From contig CAKPEG010000027.1 of the NCBI GenBank assembly GCA_934149275.1, positions 1 through 14,645 of the forward strand: DNA of 14,645 bases, written 5' to 3'. The position numbers and the translations under genes are program-made. Origin of the DNA: an uncultured Clostridia bacterium. GTDB lineage: Bacteria > Bacillota > Clostridia > TANB77 > CAG-508. Every line of letters starts with the position of its first letter. Position 1 is the stretch's first letter. Below are positions 7,948 through 14,645 of the stretch, piece by piece. Below the pieces are notes generated by a model, which worked only from the letters and a program-made list of their open reading frames with translations, was not told the origin of the DNA and did not search any database.

Positions 7948-7983
7948 AAAAAAATACGAAATAATTTTATATTTCGTATTTTT
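7948..7983 (-). terminator. terminator between the two parts of the minus-strand block
   Basis: A 14-bp perfect stem (7950-7963 with 7970-7983; core TACGAAATA/TATTTCGTA) has a 6-base loop. On the minus strand it ends in a run of seven T. It lies 10 bases beyond the stop of the 233-residue gene. The symmetric A/T ends could also stop plus-strand transcription. It divides the block into two transcripts. Positions 7857-7947 must therefore hold a promoter for the 502-residue gene, although I see only weak boxes such as TATGAT at 7914-7919. Confidence 0.75.
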
Positions 7984-7993
7984 CTCTTATTTT

Positions 7994-8695
7994 TTATTCA
8001 ATTGGTGAACCACGAGTGAATGGCCCTTTTGTATTTTCAAATTCTTTATCTAATTTGTCTTGCTTTTGTTTATCGATTTCTACTTTACTATTTTCAATAT
8101 CAAATGAATATGTTATTGATGTTGCTTTTTTCTGTACTTTATTTGATAATTTAGTATTTAGAATTATCTCTTCATTATTTGAATATGTAATTCCTAAATA
8201 TGCTGATGTTGAACCATTTTCGTTTACTACTGTTGTTCTTAATATTCTATAATTTTCAAGAATTAGTTCTTCACCATTTAATTGCTGCAACATTTTCGCG
8301 AATTGTTTAAACTCATCAGAATTCTCAAATCCTAATTCAATCTTAATAATTTTTTTATTTCTATTATAATATTTTACTATATCTTGTTCCGATAAGTTCT
8401 TACATTTTCTATAATATTTTGGAATTATCTTTTCAGCTAAATTATTATATGTCTTGGCAATTATTTGGGTTGTCAACTCTCCGTTATATTTTCCTATAAC
8501 TTCATTTAAATATGTTGGTAGTTGAAGACTTTCACTCATTTTATCAGGTACATTGATTTTTCTAATTGTTCTGTATGCCATTTGTTTTGGACTAAAACTA
8601 TATATTATAGCAATAATGATTATACAGATTAGTATTATAAATAATTTCTTTTTTGAAAATTTGAATTTTCTTTTCTTACTTTTTCTCTTATCCAT
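7994..8695 (-). CDS. single-span membrane protein of unknown function
   Basis: I do not recognise the family. The 233 residues start with a strongly basic tail (KRKSKKRKFKFSKKK) and a single span at about 18-34 (LFIILICIIIIAIIYSF). An outside domain of roughly 195 residues follows. It begins with helical sequence (NEVIGKYNGEL, YNNLAEKIIPKYYRK) and ends with strand-like sequence (ILRTTVVNENG, AYLGITYS, ATSITYSFD). This layout of inside tail, span and outside domain is also seen in the VirB8-like and 502-residue neighbours. The ATG lies inside the end of the upstream giant gene (8-base overlap), with AGGAGG five bases before it, so translation is probably coupled and the two products may act together. 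A VirB8/NTF2-like fold is conceivable but cannot be seen directly. Confidence 0.75.
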   Translation of the reverse strand: MDKRKSKKRKFKFSKKKLFIILICIIIIAIIYSFSPKQMAYRTIRKINVPDKMSESLQLPTYLNEVIGKYNGELTTQIIAKTYNNLAEKIIPKYYRKCKNLSEQDIVKYYNRNKKIIKIELGFENSDEFKQFAKMLQQLNGEELILENYRILRTTVVNENGSTSAYLGITYSNNEEIILNTKLSNKVQKKATSITYSFDIENSKVEIDKQKQDKLDKEFENTKGPFTRGSPIE

Positions 8696-11600
8696 ATATT
8701 CCTCCTAAAAATGTTCTTTTTATGTCTGCTACATATATATCACCAAGTACTCTAAAGTACATCTTTATTACACCCAATGCTCCTGGATTCTTTCCTGTAC
8801 TATATTTGTCTGGTTGTTCTGTACGAATCCAAGTTTCTACTTCTGTAAATGTTCCATCTAATATATCTCTTGCTAGTACATATTGTGAATTCCATCTAGT
8901 TTCCAACGTACCGCATGTTGATCCTATTGGTAATGCTTTTGTTAATAGATTTCTAACAATTTCTATGTCTGACATTGAAGCATCCATTACACTTTCCCAA
9001 CCTAGGTTTGGTCCCCAGTTTTTAAGTGACGCATATGTACCTTGTGTAACAAGGTCCTTATCCAATAACCAATCTACACCTGCTTCTTTAACCCAACCTG
9101 TAAAATCAACATCATAGAAGTACTGCATTTGCAATTCTAGGAATCTATCTGTATCTTTTTTATTTACACTATCCCATGCTGCCTTCAAACTGCCAAAGTC
9201 TCCAACGAATTGTCCTGAAGAATAGCTTCCAAATGCTTTTAAACTACCGCATAATGATGGATCTTCTTCTGCAAGCCATTTACATAATGGAGCTATGTTG
9301 TTTGTACTTCCATAAACTGTCCATTGTGCAATACCAACTGCAATTTCACTTGGTCCTGAAACTGTTCCACATGCACCTGGGCCATTTCCTGTAGGTACAC
9401 CTGCTTCTCCTAATGCTCCTGATTCATATGGTAACCAATAATAGAAATCCCAATCTACTTCATTACGCTTTGTTTTTGTTTTTTTAGGAATTTTCATATA
9501 GTTTTCAATATCTTCTATTACAGCTTTATCTCTGTCTATTAATATTAAACAAATATCTGAATTTAGTGTTTTTCCAATTACATCTCCTGTCTGAATCTCT
9601 GTTCCTACTGAAAGATTACCACTTAACTCAAATCCATACATAACTAATACATAGCCTTTTAACGCTGTATCTGTTAATTTTATTCTAAGTCCTTGTAATG
9701 TCTGTTCTCTTCCTTCTACAGGGTCTTCCGTAGTTTGGCTGTTTGAGCTACTTCCATAAATTCTTCTTGCTAGTTCTTCGTCTGAAAAAATATTATTATT
9801 GTCATCAAAAATCTCTGTTATTCTTCCATTTCCCATTGCAGTAACATCTAAATCTTCTTTAAATCCTGTATTTATAACTCCTTCACCCGTTACTCTATAT
9901 GCACATACAAAATCTGATCCTATGTCTTTTTTTACTGGTTGTTGATCTCCATTATTTATTTGGTCTTGTGATGTACATTCATATCTTTGACCTTCTCCAG
10001 CACATATAAACACATTCTGTGCTTTCATTCCCTCATCATCTATTTTGCCTGTAAATACAATATCTCCAGCTTGTACTGAGTCTATTGAATCAATTCTTGT
10101 CCATTCTTTGCTTTCACAATAATCTATAAATGTTCCATCTTTTCCCACACATAAACCTTCCTCTGGTTGATCTGTACATCCTGCTTTATATAAAGCCCAT
10201 GAAATATATCTATCTGCTGAAATTACTTTTTTACCATTCTCTGTAGTTGTTCCGTCTTGTTTTGCTGGTATATATTCTGGTGTTCCATATTCAAATTTAT
10301 TATCTTTTAAATATCTTGATAAATCTTTAGCTTCATCCAATAGTTTGGCAACAAATTCTTCGTCTGTTGGATTTGAAGAAACATCTCTCTTATTTCTAAT
10401 TCCATAATAAATGTTTTGCGCGAATTTATCATATTCACTATTTGCAAGTATTGTTCCTGAACCATCTGAATTAATCATGTATCCAGCTGATACCAATCCA
10501 GTTGATACACTTAGGAATTTCGTTCTTTTCGTAACTTTACATTTTTCTCTTAAATGAGAATTAAATGTATCAATTCTTTTGTTAGCATTATCTGCTTTGG
10601 CATAGCCCTTATCAAGATGCAATAATTCAAGCATGTATATACGTGTATTCTCATATTTTTTTAGCAAAGCATCTATTAAGTTTTCTGCAGCCTTATAATC
10701 ATCTAAGTCATTTAATCCAAGATATATAATAATTGTCTTTGGCTCTGAAGGTAAAGACGCTATATTATTTATCCAATATTGAGGTGTTGCACCTTCTTTT
10801 ACAAAGAAGTTCTCTTCTTTTAAATTTGTATTATCTCTTAGTCCAATAAAATATTCATCACCTATAAACGTACAATTATTTAATGTAGATTCATATTCAT
10901 TATCTTCATCATCTTTATCTTTATCATCATCGTCATCATCAGTTTGAGTCATTCTTCTCAAATCTGCAAGTGATATTCCAAGTGAGTTTGCCATTGTTTC
11001 ATCACATGCAATTAATGTTCCATATTCTAAAACATTTTTTTCAACTTTTTTATTTGGCCATTCTGCTGGAACATAGTCTGGTATTGGCCATTCAAGTACT
11101 CTTTTTTCAATTTCATAAAAATCTTCTTTTTCAAAGTATCCTAATTCTATTACTAATTCTTTTAAATCTCTATAAATGTATTGTGCATCTAGTGTTTCTG
11201 TTTCTTCTAGTATTGTAAATGCCTGTAATGAGTTTTTAGTAAATTGAACTTTTTCTTTTATACTCTCGTCTCCTGCTTTTCTTGCCCTTTGAATTTCTTT
11301 GGCTTTTGAAATTGTTCCATCATATATGTAATATTTTTTACTAAATAAATCTTTTGTTGTTTGATTTGTAAGTCCTCTTACAGCATCTTTTACTTGTACA
11401 ACTCCATCTTCCATTGTTCCAACTAAAGTAATTTTATCATCTGCCCCAAGTCCTGGAACTGTTTCTGCTATATCATCATCTAAATAATCTAGTGTTGCCT
11501 CCACATCGTCTCCAAATTTATATGCATTATATTTTCCTGATGAAAGCGTTGTTGATTTTTGAGTTTTCACTCCAGATTTTTCATTATAATTTTCTAATCC

Positions 11601-12731
11601 GTCATCGTCTGTATCTATACCTATTTCTGTGCTTCCGCTTGCTCCTATAGAATCTTCTCCTTCAAAATATACATTTCTAAACCAATGATTTGTAACACTT
11701 GAAATATATGGAATTGATGTTCTTACATCTTCGGCTCTATCTTTTTGTATTTTTCTTAATCCCTCTACTGTATCTACTGAATAAGATTTTGCTCCATCTG
11801 TGTAATCAACATAGTCAACTACTTCTTTACCGTTTTCATCTGTATGTGTGTGTTTAACTTCTTGTAAGTCATTGATTGATGTTCCATTTATGTGTACAGT
11901 TCCTCCGAAAGAAGTATCTCTTAATTTAACATGTACTTTTGCATCTAAGTCTTTATTCATTGCAAATTCTTTTACAAGGTCTGGCGACATAGTTGCAATA
12001 TGCATAGTTAGGAGTAATTCAAATGGTTTTCCATATCTTCCTGACCATCCTTCAAGATTAAAATATGTGTAATCATTATGGGCTTTCCAAAATTTCCAGC
12101 CTATATTTAATCTTTTTATTTGCATTGTATTAGCACTTCTATCAATTTTTACTTTTTGTGTTAGTTGTCCAACTAATGGAAGTGAATCAAATACCATGTT
12201 AAATGCACTTAAAAATCCATCATCTAAATCTATAAGTCCAGTTCCCCAAGCGTCACTACCATTTTCCCAGAAAGTTCCATCAAAAAAGCTACTTCCAAGA
12301 CTTTTCAAATTGAATGTATAATTATTTACTAAATATGTTCTATTCTCAGCAACTAAATATGCTCTTAAATATGGTGCATCTATTTTTTTTATCTCATTTT
12401 TAACATGTCCATCTGTCACTTCTACAATATTTCCATCTTCATCTGGTTGACCATATATTGTAACACTTTCAGCAAATCCCATTCCTACTAAATCATATCC
12501 CATATCATATAGGTATTGTGCTGTGTCTATTACGTCATCTTTATTAACTAATGCATCATCCAGACCTATTAAATAACCTTGTACACCATCCCATAAATCG
12601 GTTGCAATTTCTTTCAATCTATTGAATAAAAATTGTGGCGCTGTTACTATAAATGCTAATATTCCTATTAAGATTAATGCAATTATAATTATTAGTAATA
12701 CTATTCCGACACACATAAGCCGCTGAAGCAC
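8688..12731 (-). CDS. giant membrane-anchored protein with four hydrolase-like modules, three apparently inactive
   Basis: The 1347-residue frame has an N-terminal span (8-30) and a long unassigned region (40-590) with a calcium-loop-like DTDDDGLENYNE (373-384) and an Asp run (598-609). Then come: an SGNH/GDSL-like domain (615-780; FIGDEYF and LGLND, but Glu626 replaces the nucleophile Ser and no DxxH is seen); an NlpC/P60-like domain (815-950; ISADRYISWAL has Ala839 where IDCSSFVSWAL-type sequences have Cys, and Asn906 sits at the His position); an M23/LytM-like domain (955-1080; YVLVMYGF and GDVIGKT, with ICL in place of HLH); and a lysozyme-like domain (1100-1255; GIAQW, with possible acid Glu1103). 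Such modules occur in VirB1-like wall hydrolases of Gram-positive type IV systems. The GTG start at 12731 is doubtful: ATG 12716 has GGAGGTG 12 bases before it, and the true start may be 13519 through frame changes. Confidence 0.85.
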   Translation of the reverse strand: MLQRLMCVGIVLLIIIIALILIGILAFIVTAPQFLFNRLKEIATDLWDGVQGYLIGLDDALVNKDDVIDTAQYLYDMGYDLVGMGFAESVTIYGQPDEDGNIVEVTDGHVKNEIKKIDAPYLRAYLVAENRTYLVNNYTFNLKSLGSSFFDGTFWENGSDAWGTGLIDLDDGFLSAFNMVFDSLPLVGQLTQKVKIDRSANTMQIKRLNIGWKFWKAHNDYTYFNLEGWSGRYGKPFELLLTMHIATMSPDLVKEFAMNKDLDAKVHVKLRDTSFGGTVHINGTSINDLQEVKHTHTDENGKEVVDYVDYTDGAKSYSVDTVEGLRKIQKDRAEDVRTSIPYISSVTNHWFRNVYFEGEDSIGASGSTEIGIDTDDDGLENYNEKSGVKTQKSTTLSSGKYNAYKFGDDVEATLDYLDDDIAETVPGLGADDKITLVGTMEDGVVQVKDAVRGLTNQTTKDLFSKKYYIYDGTISKAKEIQRARKAGDESIKEKVQFTKNSLQAFTILEETETLDAQYIYRDLKELVIELGYFEKEDFYEIEKRVLEWPIPDYVPAEWPNKKVEKNVLEYGTLIACDETMANSLGISLADLRRMTQTDDDDDDKDKDDEDNEYESTLNNCTFIGDEYFIGLRDNTNLKEENFFVKEGATPQYWINNIASLPSEPKTIIIYLGLNDLDDYKAAENLIDALLKKYENTRIYMLELLHLDKGYAKADNANKRIDTFNSHLREKCKVTKRTKFLSVSTGLVSAGYMINSDGSGTILANSEYDKFAQNIYYGIRNKRDVSSNPTDEEFVAKLLDEAKDLSRYLKDNKFEYGTPEYIPAKQDGTTTENGKKVISADRYISWALYKAGCTDQPEEGLCVGKDGTFIDYCESKEWTRIDSIDSVQAGDIVFTGKIDDEGMKAQNVFICAGEGQRYECTSQDQINNGDQQPVKKDIGSDFVCAYRVTGEGVINTGFKEDLDVTAMGNGRITEIFDDNNNIFSDEELARRIYGSSSNSQTTEDPVEGREQTLQGLRIKLTDTALKGYVLVMYGFELSGNLSVGTEIQTGDVIGKTLNSDICLILIDRDKAVIEDIENYMKIPKKTKTKRNEVDWDFYYWLPYESGALGEAGVPTGNGPGACGTVSGPSEIAVGIAQWTVYGSTNNIAPLCKWLAEEDPSLCGSLKAFGSYSSGQFVGDFGSLKAAWDSVNKKDTDRFLELQMQYFYDVDFTGWVKEAGVDWLLDKDLVTQGTYASLKNWGPNLGWESVMDASMSDIEIVRNLLTKALPIGSTCGTLETRWNSQYVLARDILDGTFTEVETWIRTEQPDKYSTGKNPGALGVIKMYFRVLGDIYVADIKRTFLGGIYG

Positions 12732-13437
12732 CTCCAGCAGCAGCTGCTGCTGTTCCGGCTGCCTCTGTAGCTCCCGCTGTTGCTCCTGCTGCTCCTGCTG
12801 CTCCTGCTCCTTCTGCTGCTGTTGCTCCTGCTGCTCCTGCTTCTGCAGTGCTTGCTGCTCCTCCGGCTTCAGCTGCTACCGTACTAGTACCTGCTGTTCC
12901 TGCCTCTGCACCTGCTGCTCCTGCTTCAGTTGCTGCTCCTGCCGTTCCTGTTTCTGTTCCAACTGCTCCAGCTTCTGGTCCAACTGTGCTGGCACCTGCT
13001 GTTCCTGCTTCTGGTGCTCCTGTTGATGCAGATGATGGTGGTGTATATACGTCTCCCGAACCTTCTGGTTTATTTGGAATGTCATTTGTCTCAGGTTTTG
13101 CTCCTGAACCTTTAGCTGCTGAGTTTAGGTCTCTAGTATTACTTCCATTGCCCTCTTCTGCTTTTTTCATATTTTCTTCATTTTGCTTTTTATCGTCAAT
13201 TTTTTGGTTTGCCGAATCTTCAGCATTTTGAGAAGCATCTTTATCTAAGTCTTTTTGATCGCTTTTTTCATTCTCCTTCGATGTATCTTTTTCTTCTTTT
13301 TCTTCTTTTTCTTCTTTTTCTTCTTTTTTTCGTCGCCTTTGTCGGTTATTCTTTTTGTCATCTTCCTCTTGTTCTTCATCGTCTCCTATATCCATAGAGT
13401 ATTCATCTGGTCCACCGCCACCGGCCACCCTGAGCAT
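12619..13437 (-). CDS. charged and Ala/Gly-rich low-complexity frame, probably a displaced part of the giant protein
   Basis: This 272-codon frame has an acidic start (DIGDDEEQEEDDKK), a basic patch (NRQRRRKK), EEK repeats (about 38-50), a Glu/Lys/Asn/Asp-rich linker, and then about 110 residues of Ala, Gly, Thr and Glu (130-240). There is no recognisable domain. It overlaps the giant gene by 113 bases. Its last 35 residues (from about YVCRNSITNN) are simply the wrong-frame reading of the giant protein's membrane span, so the natural continuation is probably that span. Its ATG at 13437 has no good ribosome site. An upstream frame from GTG 13519, preceded by AAGGTG, reads similar charged sequence up to the same point. 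I read it as a disordered cytosolic extension of the giant protein, split by single-base indels. A stand-alone protein is less likely. Confidence 0.5.
   Translation of the reverse strand: MLRVAGGGGPDEYSMDIGDDEEQEEDDKKNNRQRRRKKEEKEEKEEKEEKDTSKENEKSDQKDLDKDASQNAEDSANQKIDDKKQNEENMKKAEEGNGSNTRDLNSAAKGSGAKPETNDIPNKPEGSGDVYTPPSSASTGAPEAGTAGASTVGPEAGAVGTETGTAGAATEAGAAGAEAGTAGTSTVAAEAGGAASTAEAGAAGATAAEGAGAAGAAGATAGATEAAGTAAAAAGGASAAYVCRNSITNNYNCINLNRNISIYSNSATIFIQ
12735..13035. repeat. GC-rich triplet-biased tandem region coding Ala/Gly/Glu/Thr
   Basis: The plus strand is built from CTG, CTC and CTT triplets (for example GCTCCTGCTGCTCCTGCTGC). It is much richer in GC than the surrounding DNA. The minus strand reads Ala-Gly-Ala-Glu units in one frame and Gln/Glu-rich sequence in another. 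The units are degenerate, so this is low complexity under protein-level selection or expansion, not an exact array. Confidence 0.7.
13287..13330. repeat. 9-bp tandem repeat coding Glu-Glu-Lys
   Basis: The unit TTTTTCTTC repeats about four to five times on the plus strand and is read on the minus strand as EEK EEK EEK EEK. Gain or loss of units would keep the frame. Confidence 0.7.
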
Positions 13438-13519
13438 TTAGTTCTTCTTCTCTTTCATCTTCTTCATTCTGCAATTGTTCCTGTTTGGCTTTTCTTCTTC
13501 TTTCTTCGTCTTCTGCCAC
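13403..13519 (-). pseudogene. probable true N-terminus of the charged/Ala-rich protein, cut by a frame change
   Basis: GTG 13519 is preceded by AAGGTG six bases away and lies 27 bases after the VirB8-like stop. It encodes 38 residues: VAEDEERRRKAK and a Glu-rich stretch ending ELNAQGG, then an implausible RWRWTR and a TGA. Removing one C in the GGCCGG at 13421-13426 turns the end into a run of six Gly followed by PDEYSMDIGDD, joining the 272-codon frame. Extra-base sequencing error, true mutation and recoding cannot be separated here. Confidence 0.5.
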
Positions 13520-13546
13520 AATTTCACCTTCTTTCTGCTATTTATT

Positions 13547-14491
13547 TTAATTGATTGGAATACTTATACTATAAGATTTTTCTGCTTTACTTAATTCTTC
13601 TTCCTCTGTTTCTTCGTTTCCTGTGTATTCATTCATTATTCTTACTTTATTAAATGTTATATTTGTTGCTTTTGTTTTTTCATCATAATATTTTGCAAAT
13701 CTAACTTTAAACGTTTTTGTTTCGCTTGGAGCAAGTGCCATTGTAGAGCTTACTGTTGAAGCATCTCTTGAATCATTTTCTGATTCTATTGCTAGCTCGT
13801 TACTTGCTATTCCATCATACAAAACTACCTCTTTGTTTGTTTTATTTGTAATTCTTATTGTATATAGTTGACTATTATAATAATCTTCTCTGCTTTCAAT
13901 TCTGATTTTTAAATAATCATCTTCTGCTATCTTTTTAAGATCTTCATGTTCCATATAATCATTTACATTCAATTTCAATGTATTTCCATCTTGTTTTATG
14001 GCAATCTTTTCTTCGTAATATGCATATGTTTGATTTGTTAATCCTGTTTTTATAATATTATCAATTATTTTTATATTGTAAATGTAGTACTCTCCGTAAT
14101 TTGAGTAATCTTGAATACTATATCTTTTTTCATTATCAAATACTTCATCTATATATTCTTTAAACTTATCTAGAGAATCATCAAATACATATGTTTTGCA
14201 TTCTTCTGTCAATAGATTGAATGCTCCTGAATAATCTTTGCTATTACATTTATTTACATAGTCATCAATTAAATCTTCTATTGGTGTTTGTAATTTTTCT
14301 GGCACATCTGTATCACTTTTTAGCAATACCTCATGAGGGGTATATGTAGTATTTAACACTTCAGGTTCTTTTTGGTTTTTTAAATAATAATTTATTGCCA
14401 TTATTACAGCCCAAACTACTATAACTATTAAAATAACTTTTCTATATTTTTTGAAGAAATTTCTTATTTTAAGTCTCCACTTTAAAAACAT
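13547..14491 (-). CDS. VirB8/TcpC-like single-span membrane protein
   Basis: The 314-residue product has a basic inside tail (WRLKIRNFFKKYRK), one span at 19-36 (VILIVIVVWAVIMAINYY) and an outside part. Residues about 68-178 (TPIEDLIDDYVNKCNSKDYSGAFNLL) start with a helix typical of NTF2-like folds: a short helical unit with an S-K-D-Y-x-x-A-F-N-L-L pattern, then strands IYNIKIIDN, AYYEEKIAIKQDG and LKLNVND. A span plus an NTF2-like outside domain is the layout of VirB8 and of TcpC (Tn916 Orf13), a core assembly factor in type IV secretion. Residues 190-300 look like an Ig-like beta sandwich (YTIRITNKTNKEVVLYDG, LAPSETKTFKVRF). AGGAGG lies 5 bases before the ATG, which is 14 bases after the upstream stop. 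The fold call is from pattern only. Confidence 0.8.
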   Translation of the reverse strand: MFLKWRLKIRNFFKKYRKVILIVIVVWAVIMAINYYLKNQKEPEVLNTTYTPHEVLLKSDTDVPEKLQTPIEDLIDDYVNKCNSKDYSGAFNLLTEECKTYVFDDSLDKFKEYIDEVFDNEKRYSIQDYSNYGEYYIYNIKIIDNIIKTGLTNQTYAYYEEKIAIKQDGNTLKLNVNDYMEHEDLKKIAEDDYLKIRIESREDYYNSQLYTIRITNKTNKEVVLYDGIASNELAIESENDSRDASTVSSTMALAPSETKTFKVRFAKYYDEKTKATNITFNKVRIMNEYTGNEETEEEELSKAEKSYSISIPIN

Positions 14492-14505
14492 CTTTTCCTC
14501 CTATC

Positions 14506-14645
14506 TTACTCTACGCCACTTACACTAAATGACATTTCATAGTTATCATAATCTTTTTCAACTATTACAAAATATGTTTGTGGTAATTTTTCATCTTCAT
14601 TTAATTTTTTCTGAAATACATTTGATATAGTTAATAATATAACAT
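14506..14645 (-). CDS. C-terminal end of an unrecognised protein in the same operon
   Basis: The frame enters from the right edge and ends with TAA at 14508-14506. The 45 visible residues begin with VILLTISNVFQKKLN, a hydrophobic stretch that may be the end of a membrane segment. LPQTYFVIVEKDYDNYEMSF follows, then SVSGVE at the end. No family can be named from this. It lies 14 bases upstream of the VirB8-like gene and points the same way, so it probably shares the transcript. Whether it is a small one-span protein or the tail of a large one is unknown. Confidence 0.7.
   Translation of the reverse strand, partial: VILLTISNVFQKKLNEDEKLPQTYFVIVEKDYDNYEMSFSVSGVE

Noticed and set aside
12735..13035. 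CRISPR array or exact tandem array in the CTG-rich stretch
   Set aside because: No constant repeat with unique spacers; units are degenerate and explained by Ala/Gly codons.
12848..13554. Plus-strand Ala/Pro- and Leu/Phe-rich frames and a minus-strand Gln/Glu-rich frame (12876-13085)
   Set aside because: Shadows of the triplet-repeat and EEK-repeat coding region; no start signal. The Gln/Glu frame stops at 12876 and merely shares frame with the giant gene.

Overview
This is about 14.6 kb of AT-rich DNA from a Gram-positive-like bacterium, most likely an uncultured gut member of the Clostridia or a relative. The signs are low GC, strong AGGAGG-type ribosome sites, tRNAs with an encoded CCA, T-tract hairpin terminators, and many secreted cell-wall proteins. 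Long intact frames use TAA/TAG/TGA as stops, so the standard code fits. Family assignments were made by eye from motifs, with no database search.

Layout. Positions 1-419 (minus) hold the start of a secreted protein that resembles a thioester-domain surface adhesin, with a good promoter at 478-505. Positions 776-1993 (plus) encode a secreted D-alanyl-D-alanine carboxypeptidase with all three active-site motifs. Next comes a plus-strand tRNA pair, Gly(GCC) and Cys(GCA), at 2056-2216, with its own promoter and terminator. The rest, 2435-14645, is a minus-strand block. In transcription order it holds: the tail of an unknown protein (14506-14645); a VirB8/TcpC-like single-span protein (13547-14491); a charged, Ala/Gly-rich region (12619-13519) that leads into a giant 1347-residue membrane-anchored protein (8688-12731); a 233-residue single-span protein (7994-8695); a terminator; a 502-residue single-span surface protein (6348-7856); a 1199-residue VirB6/TrbL-like polytopic protein with an N-terminal NlpC/P60-like domain (2737-6336); and a 72-residue ribbon-helix-helix protein (2435-2653).

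Interpretation. VirB8-like, VirB6-like and wall-hydrolase-like proteins side by side suggest a Gram-positive type IV secretion or conjugation apparatus. It would be divergent from the Tn916 pattern, and its ATPases would lie outside the window. The two most unusual points are both in the giant protein. It carries four hydrolase-like modules in a row (SGNH, NlpC/P60, M23, lysozyme/QW type), and the first three appear to have lost catalytic residues. Its natural N-terminus also seems to be split from it by two single-base frame changes: reading from GTG 13519 to the stop at 8688, with one base removed at each of two points, gives one protein of about 1609 residues.
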